Notes: generated from the letters alone by a model not told the origin. 64,000 nt of DNA from an uncultured Bacteriovoracaceae bacterium (GCA_950054155.1 CATLOT010000009.1:41078-105077), one strand, 5' to 3'. Positions 52,650-62,665 are shown, counted from the stretch's first letter. A program made the numbers and translations.

Positions 52650-55295
52650 GTGTCTCACACCACCCTCCAAATGGTCCTCGACTCAAAAGTCAAACTCACT
52701 CCCATGATGCAACAATATAGTTCCATCAAGGAAAATTATAGCGACCATATTCTCCTCTTTAGAATGGGAGACTTTTACGAAGTCTTCTTTGAGGATGCTG
52801 TACAGACTTCAAAGCTTCTTAATATTACGCTTACCCACAGAGGAAAGGTTGGTGATTTTCCGATTCCCATGGCCGGAATTCCCCACCATGCAGCAGCAGT
52901 TTATATCGACCGCCTTAGTAACTTAGGTCTTAAGGTCGCGATCTGTGAGCAAGTTCAAGACCCCAAAGAAGCCAAGGGAATTGTTCAAAGGGCTGTCACG
53001 CAAGTCGTGAGCCCTGGGATGCCTTTTGATCTTGAAAAAACGGAGAGCAAAGACCAGAGGTTTATGGTCTCTACTTATCAAATAAGTGAGAATGAAATTT
53101 ACTTCGTGGCCATTGATTTTACGACAGGAGAATTTTCCGGAAGCCTTCTAAAATCGGCAGAAGAACTCATCAATAAGCTCCTCCTCTTTGCACCACGAGA
53201 GATGATAACCTACATGGGTCAATGGGATGAGAACGACCAAGTCACATCAGTCCTTGATCATCTTGGAACACTTAAAACCTATTTAAGTGATGATTACTTC
53301 AATCCTAAATATACCGAGATCTATCTTGAAAAGCTCATTCCAGGCTTTAAAAGAGATAAAACACTCAAGGATCACAAAGCGGTTCTCAAAGCGATCGGCG
53401 CCTTAGGATACTATATTTGTTCCACTCAAAACCTTGATACTTTCTTCCACATAAGACCCTTTCGTCTTCTTAATGAACAAGAGGAGATGAAGGTCACTCT
53501 TGCGACTCTTCAAGGACTAGAGATCCTTCCGAAGTCTCGTGAAACCTATAAAGAAAGTCTTCTTGGCTACATGGATAAAACTCAGTCGGCACTGGGCTCT
53601 CGTCAGCTACGAAAATTCTTTACAGCCCCTCTTTTTAGTCTTGAAAAAATTGAGAAAAGACAAGATACCATTGCCGTCCTTCTTAATGACCACGACTTTC
53701 TCGAAAATCTTAGAGACTCTCTTTCAGAAGTGAGAGATCTTGAAAGAATTTTAGCCAAAGTTTCGACTAATAAGGCGACACCGGGTGACCTTCTCAATAC
53801 TGCGACCGCGATTGATTCCTATGAGAAGATCCTCGATGATCTTAAGACCAAGCTTAAAGGTCTCGTTACCCCTTTAAAGCCTGCCTCTCTTAAAGGACTT
53901 CAATCTCTTAAAGAGGATATTCAATCGACACTCAACGATGAGGTTGGTGCTTCTCTTGAAAAGGGAAATCTCATCAAAAAGGGTGCATCTAAGAATCGCG
54001 ATCGCTTAGCAAAGCTCAGTCAAAATGCAGCTGAAGAACTTTCAGCTCTTGAGCAGCGCTACCGCGATGAAACCGGTATAGCGAAGCTCAGGGTTAAGAG
54101 TAATAATGTTGCGGGTTACTTTATTGAAGTATCTAAAAGCTTCAGCTCACAAGTCCCAGCAAGTTTCAATCGTCGCCAAACTCTTGTTAATAGTGAACGC
54201 TATACAACTGAAGAGCTGACTGAGTTTGAAAAAGAAATTACGACTGCAAAAGAGAAGCTGCAAAAACTTGAAAGAGAAATCTTTAAAGAACTTATTGAAA
54301 AGGTGACCTCCTTAAGTCATGAAGTCCAAAGCCTTGCCGACTCTCTTGGAGAACTCGACTCTCTTCAGTCTCTCGCCTGGATTTCTTTTCAGGATGATTT
54401 TAAGAGACCTACTCTCCTTAAAAAGGGTGACCTTAAGCTTAATAGGGCTTGGCACCCTTTGATAAAGAGTATTCTTAAAGATCAGTTTGTTCCTCACGAC
54501 CTTACTCTTGATGAGGATTGCTACTTCGGCCTCATTACAGGCCCAAACATGGCCGGTAAGACCACCGTAATGAGAGAGGTCGCAATCATTCAGATCCTGG
54601 CGCAAATAGGCTGCTATGTCCCTGCCCAGGAAGCCAATCTTCCTTTATGTGACTTTCTCTTTAGCCGCCTTGGAGCGAGTGACGACATTCTTAAAGGCCA
54701 ATCAACTTTTATGGTGGAGATGGCCGAGACAGCAGAGATCATTAGGCATGCGACAAGTAAGTCCCTCGTCATCCTTGATGAAGTCGGTCGCGGTACTTCT
54801 ACCTATGATGGGCTCAGCATTGCATGGGCGCTTGTTGAACACCTCATTCACAACACGAAATGCAAGACTCTCTTTGCCACTCACTACCACGAGCTCATAG
54901 ACCTTATCGCCTCTCTCCCCCAAGGAAAGAACTTAACTGTTGAAACAAAGAGTAAGGATGGAGATGTGCAGTTCCTTTACAGGTTGATTGAAGAGGGAGC
55001 AAGTCAGAGTTTCGGAATTTATGTGGCCAAACTAGCTGGCCTTCCTCAAAGCCTCCTTCACCGAGCAACAGAGATTCTTCATAATCTTGAGGTTGAGGGC
55101 AATACTCCCCAGGTATCATCAGGTGCTCAATTGGACTTCTTTGGAGCTCCTGAGCCAGAACCAGAAATACCAGCCCATCTTAGGAAGTTAGAAAAAGACC
55201 TTGAAGAGCTAGATATCAATAATCTCACTCCACTAGAAATGATGAATAAGGTTCAAAGCTTAAAAAACGAGCTTAAGTCCTCAAAATTACATTAG
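52650..55295 (+). CDS. mutS: MutS, DNA mismatch recognition ATPase
   Basis: 881 residues from a GTG start (AAGGAG upstream). N-terminal mismatch-binding domain with the GDFYEVF Phe-x-Glu motif (about 34-40), connector, lever/clamp domains, then the ATPase with Walker A GPNMAGKTT (about 631-639) and GRGTSTYDGLSI. C-terminal dimer region follows GIYVAKLAGLP. It starts mismatch repair; mutL is not in the window. Divergent from the lpt operon. Confidence 0.97.
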   Translation: MSHTTLQMVLDSKVKLTPMMQQYSSIKENYSDHILLFRMGDFYEVFFEDAVQTSKLLNITLTHRGKVGDFPIPMAGIPHHAAAVYIDRLSNLGLKVAICEQVQDPKEAKGIVQRAVTQVVSPGMPFDLEKTESKDQRFMVSTYQISENEIYFVAIDFTTGEFSGSLLKSAEELINKLLLFAPREMITYMGQWDENDQVTSVLDHLGTLKTYLSDDYFNPKYTEIYLEKLIPGFKRDKTLKDHKAVLKAIGALGYYICSTQNLDTFFHIRPFRLLNEQEEMKVTLATLQGLEILPKSRETYKESLLGYMDKTQSALGSRQLRKFFTAPLFSLEKIEKRQDTIAVLLNDHDFLENLRDSLSEVRDLERILAKVSTNKATPGDLLNTATAIDSYEKILDDLKTKLKGLVTPLKPASLKGLQSLKEDIQSTLNDEVGASLEKGNLIKKGASKNRDRLAKLSQNAAEELSALEQRYRDETGIAKLRVKSNNVAGYFIEVSKSFSSQVPASFNRRQTLVNSERYTTEELTEFEKEITTAKEKLQKLEREIFKELIEKVTSLSHEVQSLADSLGELDSLQSLAWISFQDDFKRPTLLKKGDLKLNRAWHPLIKSILKDQFVPHDLTLDEDCYFGLITGPNMAGKTTVMREVAIIQILAQIGCYVPAQEANLPLCDFLFSRLGASDDILKGQSTFMVEMAETAEIIRHATSKSLVILDEVGRGTSTYDGLSIAWALVEHLIHNTKCKTLFATHYHELIDLIASLPQGKNLTVETKSKDGDVQFLYRLIEEGASQSFGIYVAKLAGLPQSLLHRATEILHNLEVEGNTPQVSSGAQLDFFGAPEPEPEIPAHLRKLEKDLEELDINNLTPLEMMNKVQSLKNELKSSKLH

Positions 55296-55371
55296 GGAAA
55301 ACTCTGCCATCCTCCCCTTCTCTCTTCGCCTTTTGCTTATTTTAAGGAGGAGAAGCTCCGAAAGGGGAAGT

Positions 55372-55974
55372 ATGAATGAAGCTAATATAATTCAATTCCC
55401 CACAACTCAAAAAGACTCCACTCCTTCCCTTGAGGCGACTTTAGCTGAGGCCAAGAAAGGAAAGCTGAAAAAGCGCTTCTATGCCTTCTTCACCGACCTT
55501 TTTTTTATAGGAATCATTCAAAAGGCACTAGTCTTCACCTATGCAGCCTTTATCAATAATAGTTTCTACAGATCGAGCATTGATATCAAATCCCTCCTTG
55601 TTAACAACCTCTGGCAAATGAGGCTCTCAACACTGGTCTTTACCTTCTTTAGTTACTTCCTCGTCTCCCTTTACATGGGCCACGGAAAGACTCTTGGTAA
55701 GACCTTCTTCAACCTTCGTGTTGTGAGCCACGAGGGTGAACCCCAAGACCTTTCCTTTATGGAAGCCTTTATGAGAACTATGGGTTACACCACTTGCTAT
55801 GTGGCCTATTCTGTTCTTTTTTGTCTTCCGCTCTTTCGAAAGGACCAAAAAGGTCTTCCTGATCTTTTTTCTCAAACCGAAGTTCTCACAGAAGAGGAAT
55901 TCAGCCTTCTCTATGCAGAGACTGCATCAGAGTTAGGAAAAGAGACAGAACAGCTCGATCTCTTTTCGGCTTAA
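55372..55974 (+). CDS. RDD-family membrane protein
   Basis: 200 residues from ATG 55372, with AAAGGGGA upstream; the longer frame start lacks a ribosome site. RDD features: RFYAFFTDLFFIGIIQKALVF (first TM, with R-x-x-A-F-x-x-D), GKTLGKTFFNLRVV loop and three TM helices. Some RDD proteins are Na+/Li+ antiporters; the role of most is unknown. It lies 76 bases after mutS. About 130 bases follow it before the HTH gene. Confidence 0.85.
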   Translation: MNEANIIQFPTTQKDSTPSLEATLAEAKKGKLKKRFYAFFTDLFFIGIIQKALVFTYAAFINNSFYRSSIDIKSLLVNNLWQMRLSTLVFTFFSYFLVSLYMGHGKTLGKTFFNLRVVSHEGEPQDLSFMEAFMRTMGYTTCYVAYSVLFCLPLFRKDQKGLPDLFSQTEVLTEEEFSLLYAETASELGKETEQLDLFSA

Positions 55975-56119
55975 GCGAAGAGTCAAAACTATTTTTATTT
56001 TCAATTTAGAAGTTTTCCTCTAAATCGCTGAAATTACTGGGTTTCTACTACCATCCCGCCCTAAGCACTGCTATAAAATAAAGAAGTGAGCCCACTTACG
56101 AGAAATTGAGGGAGGGAAA

Positions 56120-56971
56120 ATGATAGAAAACAAAACCATTGGCGACAGACTAAAGAGGATGAGAAAGGCTTCTGGTATGAGCCAAACAGAACTCGCTAAA
56201 GTCCTAGATTGTGATCAAGCAAGCATAAGTCGTCTAGAATCAGGAATCCAAGGCATCAGTGCCACTCAACTCGTTACAATAGCTCACACTTATAAAGTAG
56301 ACCTCAATAGCATTGCCACCGGACAGATCAACTACTGGGGCATTTCTCGCGACTTCAAAAGAAAGCCCAAAGTAAAGAAGCGCTATCAGTCCTACCTTGA
56401 AACCTACGGTAGAGAAGTGATCCCCATTATCCGCTTTCTGAACAATTATAAAGGTTCTGAGTACACCCAAAAGCTCCTCTCTTCTCTCGGAATTGAAGAT
56501 CTTGCCTTTATTCCACCTGATGAGAAAGTAAGCCTTCGCTGTTATCTCGATCTCATTGGCGCTCTTATTTCAGAGGGAGTTGACCTCCAATCTCATATCA
56601 CCAAATGGATCGAACATTATAACCAGAAGGAAGTTCTTGGATCACTGACAGACAGCTTTAATAATACCAAAAGCCCCTTACAAGTCACAGGCCTTCTCGT
56701 TCACAATAACTGCCTCCTTGATAGTATTTTTGATCAAACAATTCTTGAGAGAAAAGACAATTCATTTCTCATCTCCATGAAGAAGAAACCCTATCTTCAG
56801 GGAGTCGATCTTGAGAGAACAAAGATTGGGCCAGTTCTCTTAAATCAAAAAGTTAAGATGCATGAAGAGTTCCCTAAGCTCTTTTCAGGACAACCCCTTA
56901 AAGGTACATTTACTAAAGAGTTTAAGAAAAATCTAACAGGTGAAGCGAGGCTTATCCTAGAGGTTAAGTAG
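56120..56971 (+). CDS. XRE-family helix-turn-helix regulator with C-terminal domain
   Basis: 283 residues. N-terminal HTH (GDRLKRMRKASGMSQTELAKVLDCDQASISRLESG, residues 8-42) is the Cro/CI-type DNA-binding domain. The C-terminal 210 residues are alpha/beta and resemble the same region of the next gene. It is 4 bases before that gene, so both are co-translated. GAGGGAGGG precedes the ATG. No signal-sensing motif recognised. Confidence 0.85.
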   Translation: MIENKTIGDRLKRMRKASGMSQTELAKVLDCDQASISRLESGIQGISATQLVTIAHTYKVDLNSIATGQINYWGISRDFKRKPKVKKRYQSYLETYGREVIPIIRFLNNYKGSEYTQKLLSSLGIEDLAFIPPDEKVSLRCYLDLIGALISEGVDLQSHITKWIEHYNQKEVLGSLTDSFNNTKSPLQVTGLLVHNNCLLDSIFDQTILERKDNSFLISMKKKPYLQGVDLERTKIGPVLLNQKVKMHEEFPKLFSGQPLKGTFTKEFKKNLTGEARLILEVK

Positions 56972-56975
56972 GGGT

Positions 56976-57797
56976 ATGAATTCGGGGCAAATTGCCGAAA
57001 ATATTTGGAAGTCTATTGATAGACTTAAGAGTAAACTTTGCCTCGATGACAAACAGATTTCCAGCTTTCTTAGTCTCGATCCTCACTCTTTTCAAAAACT
57101 CCAAAATCAACGAAAAGACATTCCAGCGACAGCCCTTATAAGCCTTTGCAGTGCCTTTAATATTGATGAAAAAACACTTTGCTTAAATCAGGTCAATTAT
57201 GAAAAGGTCAAACGAGACTTTTATGGTATTGGACCAGCGAAACTGTCGCAGAAATACTCTAGCGCGGCCTTCAGTAAGATGTTCGCCATTGGGCAACTTT
57301 ATGAGTTTTCAAAACGCCTGGGAAAAGAAGACTTTTTCCTAAGAAAACTTGAGCTCGATGAATCGCTTCTCAAAACGGATCTCAATGTAAATTGTGAGCT
57401 TGTCTCGGATGGTCTAAAGATTCTCTCCCCTTATTCTACAAGTCTTGATATTCACCACTCCCCTCTTGCCCCCATCCTTAAGCAAGCGAAAAGCTTTAAA
57501 GAGCTTTATGAAATCTGGGTAGCTCATGGCCATATTTTTGAAAATAACTGGATCTACCAAATACATTCGTCGACAGATGAAAGGGTTCGCATTCATAGCT
57601 ACGCGCGACCTGAACTTATCGAAACATTTAAAAGTCCTCGCTTCTCAAGCTTGGGTATTACTAAGATCAGGGTTGAGGTCGCCTCTTACTTACCTTTTCA
57701 CATAGGTCTACCCCAGGCACAGTACCGAATCATAAAGTCTGTGCACTATGGGGATCCCTACTGTGTTTTCGAATTCACCAATACAGCTATTTCTTAA
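56976..57797 (+). CDS. Paralogue of the upstream HTH regulator, with degenerate HTH
   Basis: 273 residues. The segment IPATALISLCSAFNIDEKTL followed by QVNYEKVKRDF aligns with ISATQLVTIAHTYKVDLNSI and QINYWGISRDF of the gene before it, and the downstream KLSQKYSSAAFSKMFAIGQ region also lines up. The recognition helix region (LDDKQISSFLSLDPHSFQKLQNQ) has diverged, so DNA binding is uncertain. The two may form a heterodimer. The end overlaps aspS by 11 bp on the opposite strand. Confidence 0.75.
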   Translation: MNSGQIAENIWKSIDRLKSKLCLDDKQISSFLSLDPHSFQKLQNQRKDIPATALISLCSAFNIDEKTLCLNQVNYEKVKRDFYGIGPAKLSQKYSSAAFSKMFAIGQLYEFSKRLGKEDFFLRKLELDESLLKTDLNVNCELVSDGLKILSPYSTSLDIHHSPLAPILKQAKSFKELYEIWVAHGHIFENNWIYQIHSSTDERVRIHSYARPELIETFKSPRFSSLGITKIRVEVASYLPFHIGLPQAQYRIIKSVHYGDPYCVFEFTNTAIS

Positions 57798-59577
57798 ATT
57801 CCATTTTCAATTCATCAAGCTGGTCTTGACCAGGAATCGAAGGCGCTTGGGCCATAAGGTCTGTGGCAGAGTTTGTTTTAGGAAAGGCGATAACGTCGCG
57901 AATAGACTCTGTTCCAACCATGAGCATGATAAGACGATCAAGACCGAAAGCGAGACCTCCATGAGGTGGAACTCCATAGCGAAGAGCTTCAAGGAAGAAG
58001 CCAAACTGAGCTTGGGTTTCTTCCTCACTCATTCCTAGGGCTTCAAACATTTTCTTTTGGACATCGCCACGGTGGATACGAATGGAGCCTCCACCCAACT
58101 CATAACCATTACAGACAACATCATAAGCCTCAGCACGCATTCCAAGCCAATTATCGTGTCCTCCCTCAAGGAACTTATCCACGTCTTCAGCCTTAGGCAT
58201 CGTGAAGGGGTGGTGCTTGGCATAGAAGCGTTTCTCTTCTTCATCATATTCAAAGAGAGGAAAGTCGTTTATCCAAAGGAAAGCGTACTTCTTATTGATG
58301 AGGTTAAGTGTCTTTCCAAGGTGTCGGCGAAGAGCATCGGCACTTGAATGAACAACGTCATGAGAAGTGTCCGCAAAGAAAAGCCAGGTGCCATTTCCAC
58401 TAAAACCAGTTTTTTCTTCAAGAGACTTCATAAGGTCATCAGAAATAAACTTAGAAATTCCAGCACTTCGTGCGCCATCTTTAACTTTAAATAAAGCAAC
58501 ACCTTTTCCTCCATGGGGCTTCACCACATCGACAAAGCCGTCAGTATCTTTTCGAGAGAAGCTCCCTTCCTCTTCAGATACAAAGATCGTTTTAATCAGA
58601 CCACCGTCATTAGCAGGCTTACTTAAAACAGCAAAGTCAGAGTCTTTAAAAAGGTCCGTCACCACTCGATGCTCAAGACCAAAGCGAACATCAGGCTTGT
58701 CAGAGCCATAGCGCTCTTCAGCTTCAGCATAGCTCATAACAGGAAGGACAAAGTCATCTTCAAGTTTGAAAAGTTTCTTTAACACTTTTTCAACGAGGGC
58801 TTTGATATAAGCAGGAGTCACATAACTGACTTCAAGGTCAATTTGTGAAAACTCGGGCTGACGTTCAGCCCTCAAATCCTCATCTCTAAAACAGCGGCAA
58901 ATTTGAAAGTATTTATCCGTTCCCCCAATCATCAAAAGTTGCTTCAATGTTTGAGGCGATTGAGGAAGAGCATAAACTTGCCCAGGGTGAACTCGGGAAG
59001 GAACGATATAATCTCTGGCTCCCTCTGGCGTCGACTTATAAAGAATCGGCGTCTCAACTTCAATAAAGCCTTCACCATTGAGAATATTTCTCACGTCAAC
59101 GGTAGCCTGCGAGCGTACTTTTAAAATATTTTGAAGTCTTTGAGTTCTTAAATCGAGATAGCGATACTTAAGCTTAAGATTTTCTGTCGCGTCTTTTTCA
59201 CCGAAGGGTAAGAAAGGGAGATTGTCGATATCACACCCTGAAAGAAGCTCAATTTCAGTAACCATAACTTCGACAGAGCCAGTTTCCATATTCTTATTCT
59301 GGGCTTCAGCGGGGCGCGAGCGAACTTCACCGTGAACCATGAGTGTCGACTCAAGATGACATTTCTTAAGAATCGAAAGGTCCCCCGAGAATTCCTTAAA
59401 ACTCAATTGAGTTAAGCCATACTTATCACGTAAATCAATAAAATGGAGACCACCCAAATCTCGTGACTTATTAACCCATCCGCAGAGTGTTACCTTCTGA
59501 CCAACATGGTCATCACGAAGTTCTCCACAGGTGTGAGTTCGTAAAAGTCCTTGATTTCCAATTTCGTAAGTGGCCAT
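57787..59577 (-). CDS. aspS: Aspartyl-tRNA synthetase
   Basis: 596 residues. Bacterial-type class II enzyme: N-terminal OB domain (CGELRDDHVGQKVTLCGWVNKSRD), motif 2 (CRCFRDEDLRAERQPEFSQ), the GAD insertion and motif 3 (GLAFGLDRLIM). It charges tRNA-Asp; whether it also charges tRNA-Asn is not readable here. AGGAGA precedes the ATG. Divergent from the DUF192 gene by 32 bases. Confidence 0.97.
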   Translation of the reverse strand: MATYEIGNQGLLRTHTCGELRDDHVGQKVTLCGWVNKSRDLGGLHFIDLRDKYGLTQLSFKEFSGDLSILKKCHLESTLMVHGEVRSRPAEAQNKNMETGSVEVMVTEIELLSGCDIDNLPFLPFGEKDATENLKLKYRYLDLRTQRLQNILKVRSQATVDVRNILNGEGFIEVETPILYKSTPEGARDYIVPSRVHPGQVYALPQSPQTLKQLLMIGGTDKYFQICRCFRDEDLRAERQPEFSQIDLEVSYVTPAYIKALVEKVLKKLFKLEDDFVLPVMSYAEAEERYGSDKPDVRFGLEHRVVTDLFKDSDFAVLSKPANDGGLIKTIFVSEEEGSFSRKDTDGFVDVVKPHGGKGVALFKVKDGARSAGISKFISDDLMKSLEEKTGFSGNGTWLFFADTSHDVVHSSADALRRHLGKTLNLINKKYAFLWINDFPLFEYDEEEKRFYAKHHPFTMPKAEDVDKFLEGGHDNWLGMRAEAYDVVCNGYELGGGSIRIHRGDVQKKMFEALGMSEEETQAQFGFFLEALRYGVPPHGGLAFGLDRLIMLMVGTESIRDVIAFPKTNSATDLMAQAPSIPGQDQLDELKMEFKK

Positions 59578-59609
59578 TGCGCTATTCTCCTAGGTATTCT
59601 CTAGTGGCT

Positions 59610-60149
59610 ATGAAAACGACTATAACGCATTCAACCCATCATTTCTTTAAAAATCTGGTCCTGATTTCCATGATCTTCATGGCGTCATGCAATGAAGGAA
59701 AGAGTGACAGCTCTGCTGAACTTACTTCGGGAAAGGTTTACAAAAACTTTAAATCCTATTCTAAGGTGAGCATCGCCCTTGCTACTGGGAAGGTCATTCA
59801 AGCCTATCTTGCCCAATCTGATCAGCAGCAAGTGCAAGGCCTCAGTGGTGTTAAGCCCACCCAAATAGAGGACCATGAGGGAATGCTCTTTGTTTATAAG
59901 CGAATGGGGCCTCGAAGCTTTTGGATGCCCAATACCTATACAGACCTAGAGATCATTTTCCTTGATGACAAATATCGTGTAATTCATATCGAAAGAGATG
60001 TCCCCGCTCACCCAGGGATGAAAGAGCCACCCTCTATTGCGAGAACTCCAACTGTCTACTCGCAATACGTCCTTGAGCTCAGATCATCTTCTCCCCTGGC
60101 AAAAGAAATTAAAGTCGGAGACCTCCTCAAACCTCTAACAACCTTTTAA
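59610..60149 (+). CDS. DUF192 lipoprotein
   Basis: 179 residues from ATG 59610. That start gives a lipoprotein signal (LISMIFMASC); the upstream frame runs inside aspS. The DUF192 core is visible: QAYLAQSDQQQVQGLSG, EGMLFVYKRMGPRSFWMPNT, IHIERDVPAHPG. The family is widespread but of unknown role. It precedes ftsH by 9 bases. Confidence 0.85.
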   Translation: MKTTITHSTHHFFKNLVLISMIFMASCNEGKSDSSAELTSGKVYKNFKSYSKVSIALATGKVIQAYLAQSDQQQVQGLSGVKPTQIEDHEGMLFVYKRMGPRSFWMPNTYTDLEIIFLDDKYRVIHIERDVPAHPGMKEPPSIARTPTVYSQYVLELRSSSPLAKEIKVGDLLKPLTTF

Positions 60150-60158
60150 GAGTTTACT

Positions 60159-61985
60159 ATGGTAAAGAAACCAAATTCTAATAAGACCCTTATGACTTGG
60201 GTTTTTCTTCTTCTCGCAGCCCTCTTTATTTCTAACTTTGCAGGAAAGTTTGCTGAAAACCTTGATGTTAAAGAGGTGGCCTACTCAGAAATCCTCAAAA
60301 ACCTTGAAAAGAATAATATAAAGTCAGTTACCTTCGAGGGGGATCAAGTCAAAGCGACCCTCAAAGCTTCAGGAGACGAGAAAAAAAACACTCTTCTTGT
60401 AAGCCCTCTTCCTCCTCTCGAAAACCCAGATCTTCTTAGACGGCTCGAAATCAAAGAAGTGGAGATCAAAGCCAAAAGTAATAGCTCAGGTCAGTGGACA
60501 AGTATCCTCATAGGCTTTCTTCCTTGGATTTTTATCTTAGGCTTCTTTTATTTTAGTACCCGCAATATCAATAAGAAAATGGGCGGTGGAGGCATGGGCC
60601 GCCCTCCATTCATGGGTGGCGATAAGAAATTTGAAATTACAGAAAAAGTAGAAGTCACTTTTGATAATGTTGCTGGCAGTGAAAATGCCAAAACGGACCT
60701 AAAAGAAATTGTCGATTTTCTCAAAACCCCAGAGCGCTTTAATCAGATGGGTGCCCAACTTCCTCGCGGCGTTCTCATGGTGGGTCCTCCCGGAACAGGG
60801 AAAACCCTGATGGCCAAGGCCGTCGCTGGCGAAGCCGGTGTCCCCTTCTTTAGTCTCAGTGGTTCTGAGTTTATTGAGCTCTATGTGGGAATGGGTGCAA
60901 GCCGCGTAAGAAAACTTTTTTCAGAGGCAAAAGCAAAAGCTCCTGCGATTATTTTTATCGATGAAATCGATTCCATCGGTCGCTCTAGAGGGACAGGTCT
61001 AGGTGGTGGACACGACGAAAGAGAACAAACGCTCAATCAAATTCTTGCGGAAATGGATGGCTTTGGAACAGGCGAATCTGTTGTTGTCCTCGCCGCGACC
61101 AATAGACCCGATGTCCTTGATAGTGCGCTTACTCGTCCAGGACGCTTTGATCGCCAAGTAACTATGGACCTTCCCATGGTTAAGTCTCGCGAAGCGATTC
61201 TTGAAATCCATTCTAAGAAAGTTCCTCTTCATGAAGAGGTCAATCTCAATGAAATCGCTAAATCGACACCAGGCTTTAGCGGCGCTGAACTTAAAAATCT
61301 TGTTAATGAAGCGACTCTCCTTGCCGCAAGAAAGAAACAAGATAAGGTCACGCAGCAACACTTTAGTGAAGCGAGGGACAAAGTTCTCATGGGCAATCCC
61401 CGTGATGAACATCTTAGTGATGAACAAAAGAAAGTCATCGCAGTCCATGAATCTGGCCATGCTCTTGTCGCTCTTTTAAGTCCACACTCAAACCCCGTTA
61501 CCAAAATAACGATTATTCCAAGAGGCCGCGCCTTAGGTTTCACTGAACAGACTCCTCTTGAAGATCAGGTTAACCACACTAAGAGTTATCTTCTCACCCA
61601 AATTGCAATTCTTCTTGGGGGAAGAATGGCCGAAAAAATTGTCGTCGGTGACATCACGACTGGTGCCCAAGACGATCTTAAGCGTGCAACAAAGATGGCC
61701 CGAAGTATGGTGGCAAACTTTGGTATGAGCGAGACTTTTGGTCTCCTCTCCCTCGATCTTGATAGCACTCACCCCTTCCTAGGAAAAGAGATGGGAAAAT
61801 CTCGTGACTTCTCAGAAGAAACAGCGAGAAAGGTTGATGAGGAAGTTCTTAGTATTTTGAAGGAGCGCGAGGAGTATGTCATGGACCTCTTAAATAAGAA
61901 TATTGATAAACTCAAAGCACTTACTGATAAGGTCTTTGAAGAAGAGACCCTTGATCAAGCTCAAATTGAGAATTGCTTAAGCTAA
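60159..61985 (+). CDS. ftsH: FtsH, membrane-bound AAA+ zinc metalloprotease
   Basis: 608 residues. N-terminal TM (about 11-29), a short periplasmic domain, second TM (about 113-131), Walker [12 protein letters not shown] region, zinc motif HESGH and the downstream Asp in the TTGAQDDLK segment. It degrades membrane and some cytoplasmic proteins. It lacks the disordered tail of E. coli FtsH. The stop overlaps the convergent FtsB-like gene by 4 bp. Confidence 0.97.
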   Translation: MVKKPNSNKTLMTWVFLLLAALFISNFAGKFAENLDVKEVAYSEILKNLEKNNIKSVTFEGDQVKATLKASGDEKKNTLLVSPLPPLENPDLLRRLEIKEVEIKAKSNSSGQWTSILIGFLPWIFILGFFYFSTRNINKKMGGGGMGRPPFMGGDKKFEITEKVEVTFDNVAGSENAKTDLKEIVDFLKTPERFNQMGAQLPRGVLMVGPPGTGKTLMAKAVAGEAGVPFFSLSGSEFIELYVGMGASRVRKLFSEAKAKAPAIIFIDEIDSIGRSRGTGLGGGHDEREQTLNQILAEMDGFGTGESVVVLAATNRPDVLDSALTRPGRFDRQVTMDLPMVKSREAILEIHSKKVPLHEEVNLNEIAKSTPGFSGAELKNLVNEATLLAARKKQDKVTQQHFSEARDKVLMGNPRDEHLSDEQKKVIAVHESGHALVALLSPHSNPVTKITIIPRGRALGFTEQTPLEDQVNHTKSYLLTQIAILLGGRMAEKIVVGDITTGAQDDLKRATKMARSMVANFGMSETFGLLSLDLDSTHPFLGKEMGKSRDFSEETARKVDEEVLSILKEREEYVMDLLNKNIDKLKALTDKVFEEETLDQAQIENCLS

Positions 61986-62629
61986 TTGACTTGTTCGGGA
62001 AAAAGAATGAGGTACTCATCTCTGGCAATATAGCCAAGGTGATCTCTCACAACCTTCTTTTGGTATTGAGGGTCTTTCTTTAATAGGGCAATCTCTTTAA
62101 GAAGAACTTTATTTTCGCCTTCAATACGCGCTAACTCATCAAATCGTCCCTGAAGAACATCCTTCTTAGCGTAATAATCCTGAACTCCCCCATCACTAAA
62201 AATGAGACGCAACAGAAGAATCGCGCAAAAAACCCAAATCCCTTTAAGAACATATTCATTGGTATTTTTAAGAAGCTTACTTTTAGAGCGAGTCGTCTTC
62301 GCCTTTGTGGCGCGTGGTTTTGACTTAGTTACAACGGCTGTCTTTGCTTTACGAGTCGTTCTGCTGACAACGGTAGGTGTTGCAGGCTCACTGTAACTTA
62401 CCGGAGCGGGGGCTTTATTAGTCCCCTTTCTTAGACTAGTCGTAAACTCGACATTATCTGCAGAGGCAACACTTCGGCGTGAAGCTGCAGCAGTGGCCGC
62501 ACCTCCCCTCTTCGCTTGTTTTGCTCTATTTCTTTCTATGGCCTTACGCAGTCGATCTGATCCGATTGCTGATGAGCCTGTAGGTGAGGCCTGTGGTCTT
62601 GGCCTTTCTGTTTCAAATGAAAATTCCAC
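61982..62629 (-). CDS. FtsB/DivIC-like septum formation initiator with long basic N-terminus
   Basis: 215 residues from a GTG start. TM helix about 124-142 (LKGIWVFCAILLLRLIF), then a coiled coil (FDELARIEGENKVLLKEIALLKKD) and the C-terminal segment VVRDHLGYIARDEYLILFPE, which is typical of FtsB/DivIC. The preceding 120 residues are Ala/Thr/Lys/Arg-rich and cytoplasmic; FtsB normally has only a few residues there. It would act in the FtsQLB division complex. Confidence 0.8.
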   Translation of the reverse strand: MEFSFETERPRPQASPTGSSAIGSDRLRKAIERNRAKQAKRGGAATAAASRRSVASADNVEFTTSLRKGTNKAPAPVSYSEPATPTVVSRTTRKAKTAVVTKSKPRATKAKTTRSKSKLLKNTNEYVLKGIWVFCAILLLRLIFSDGGVQDYYAKKDVLQGRFDELARIEGENKVLLKEIALLKKDPQYQKKVVRDHLGYIARDEYLILFPEQVN

Positions 62630-62632
62630 AAA

Positions 62633-62665
62633 AACGTCCTGTTTTTATTGGCGTTAACGTCCTGT
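62633..62665. repeat. Direct repeat upstream of the FtsB-like gene
   Basis: AACGTCCTGT occurs at 62633-62642 and again at 62656-62665, 23 bases apart, just before the GTG start. It could be paired operator sites or coincidence. Confidence 0.3.

Noticed and set aside
59487..59609. N-terminal extension of the DUF192 gene by 41 codons
   Set aside because: It lies within the aspS coding region; the ATG at 59610 gives a proper lipoprotein signal.
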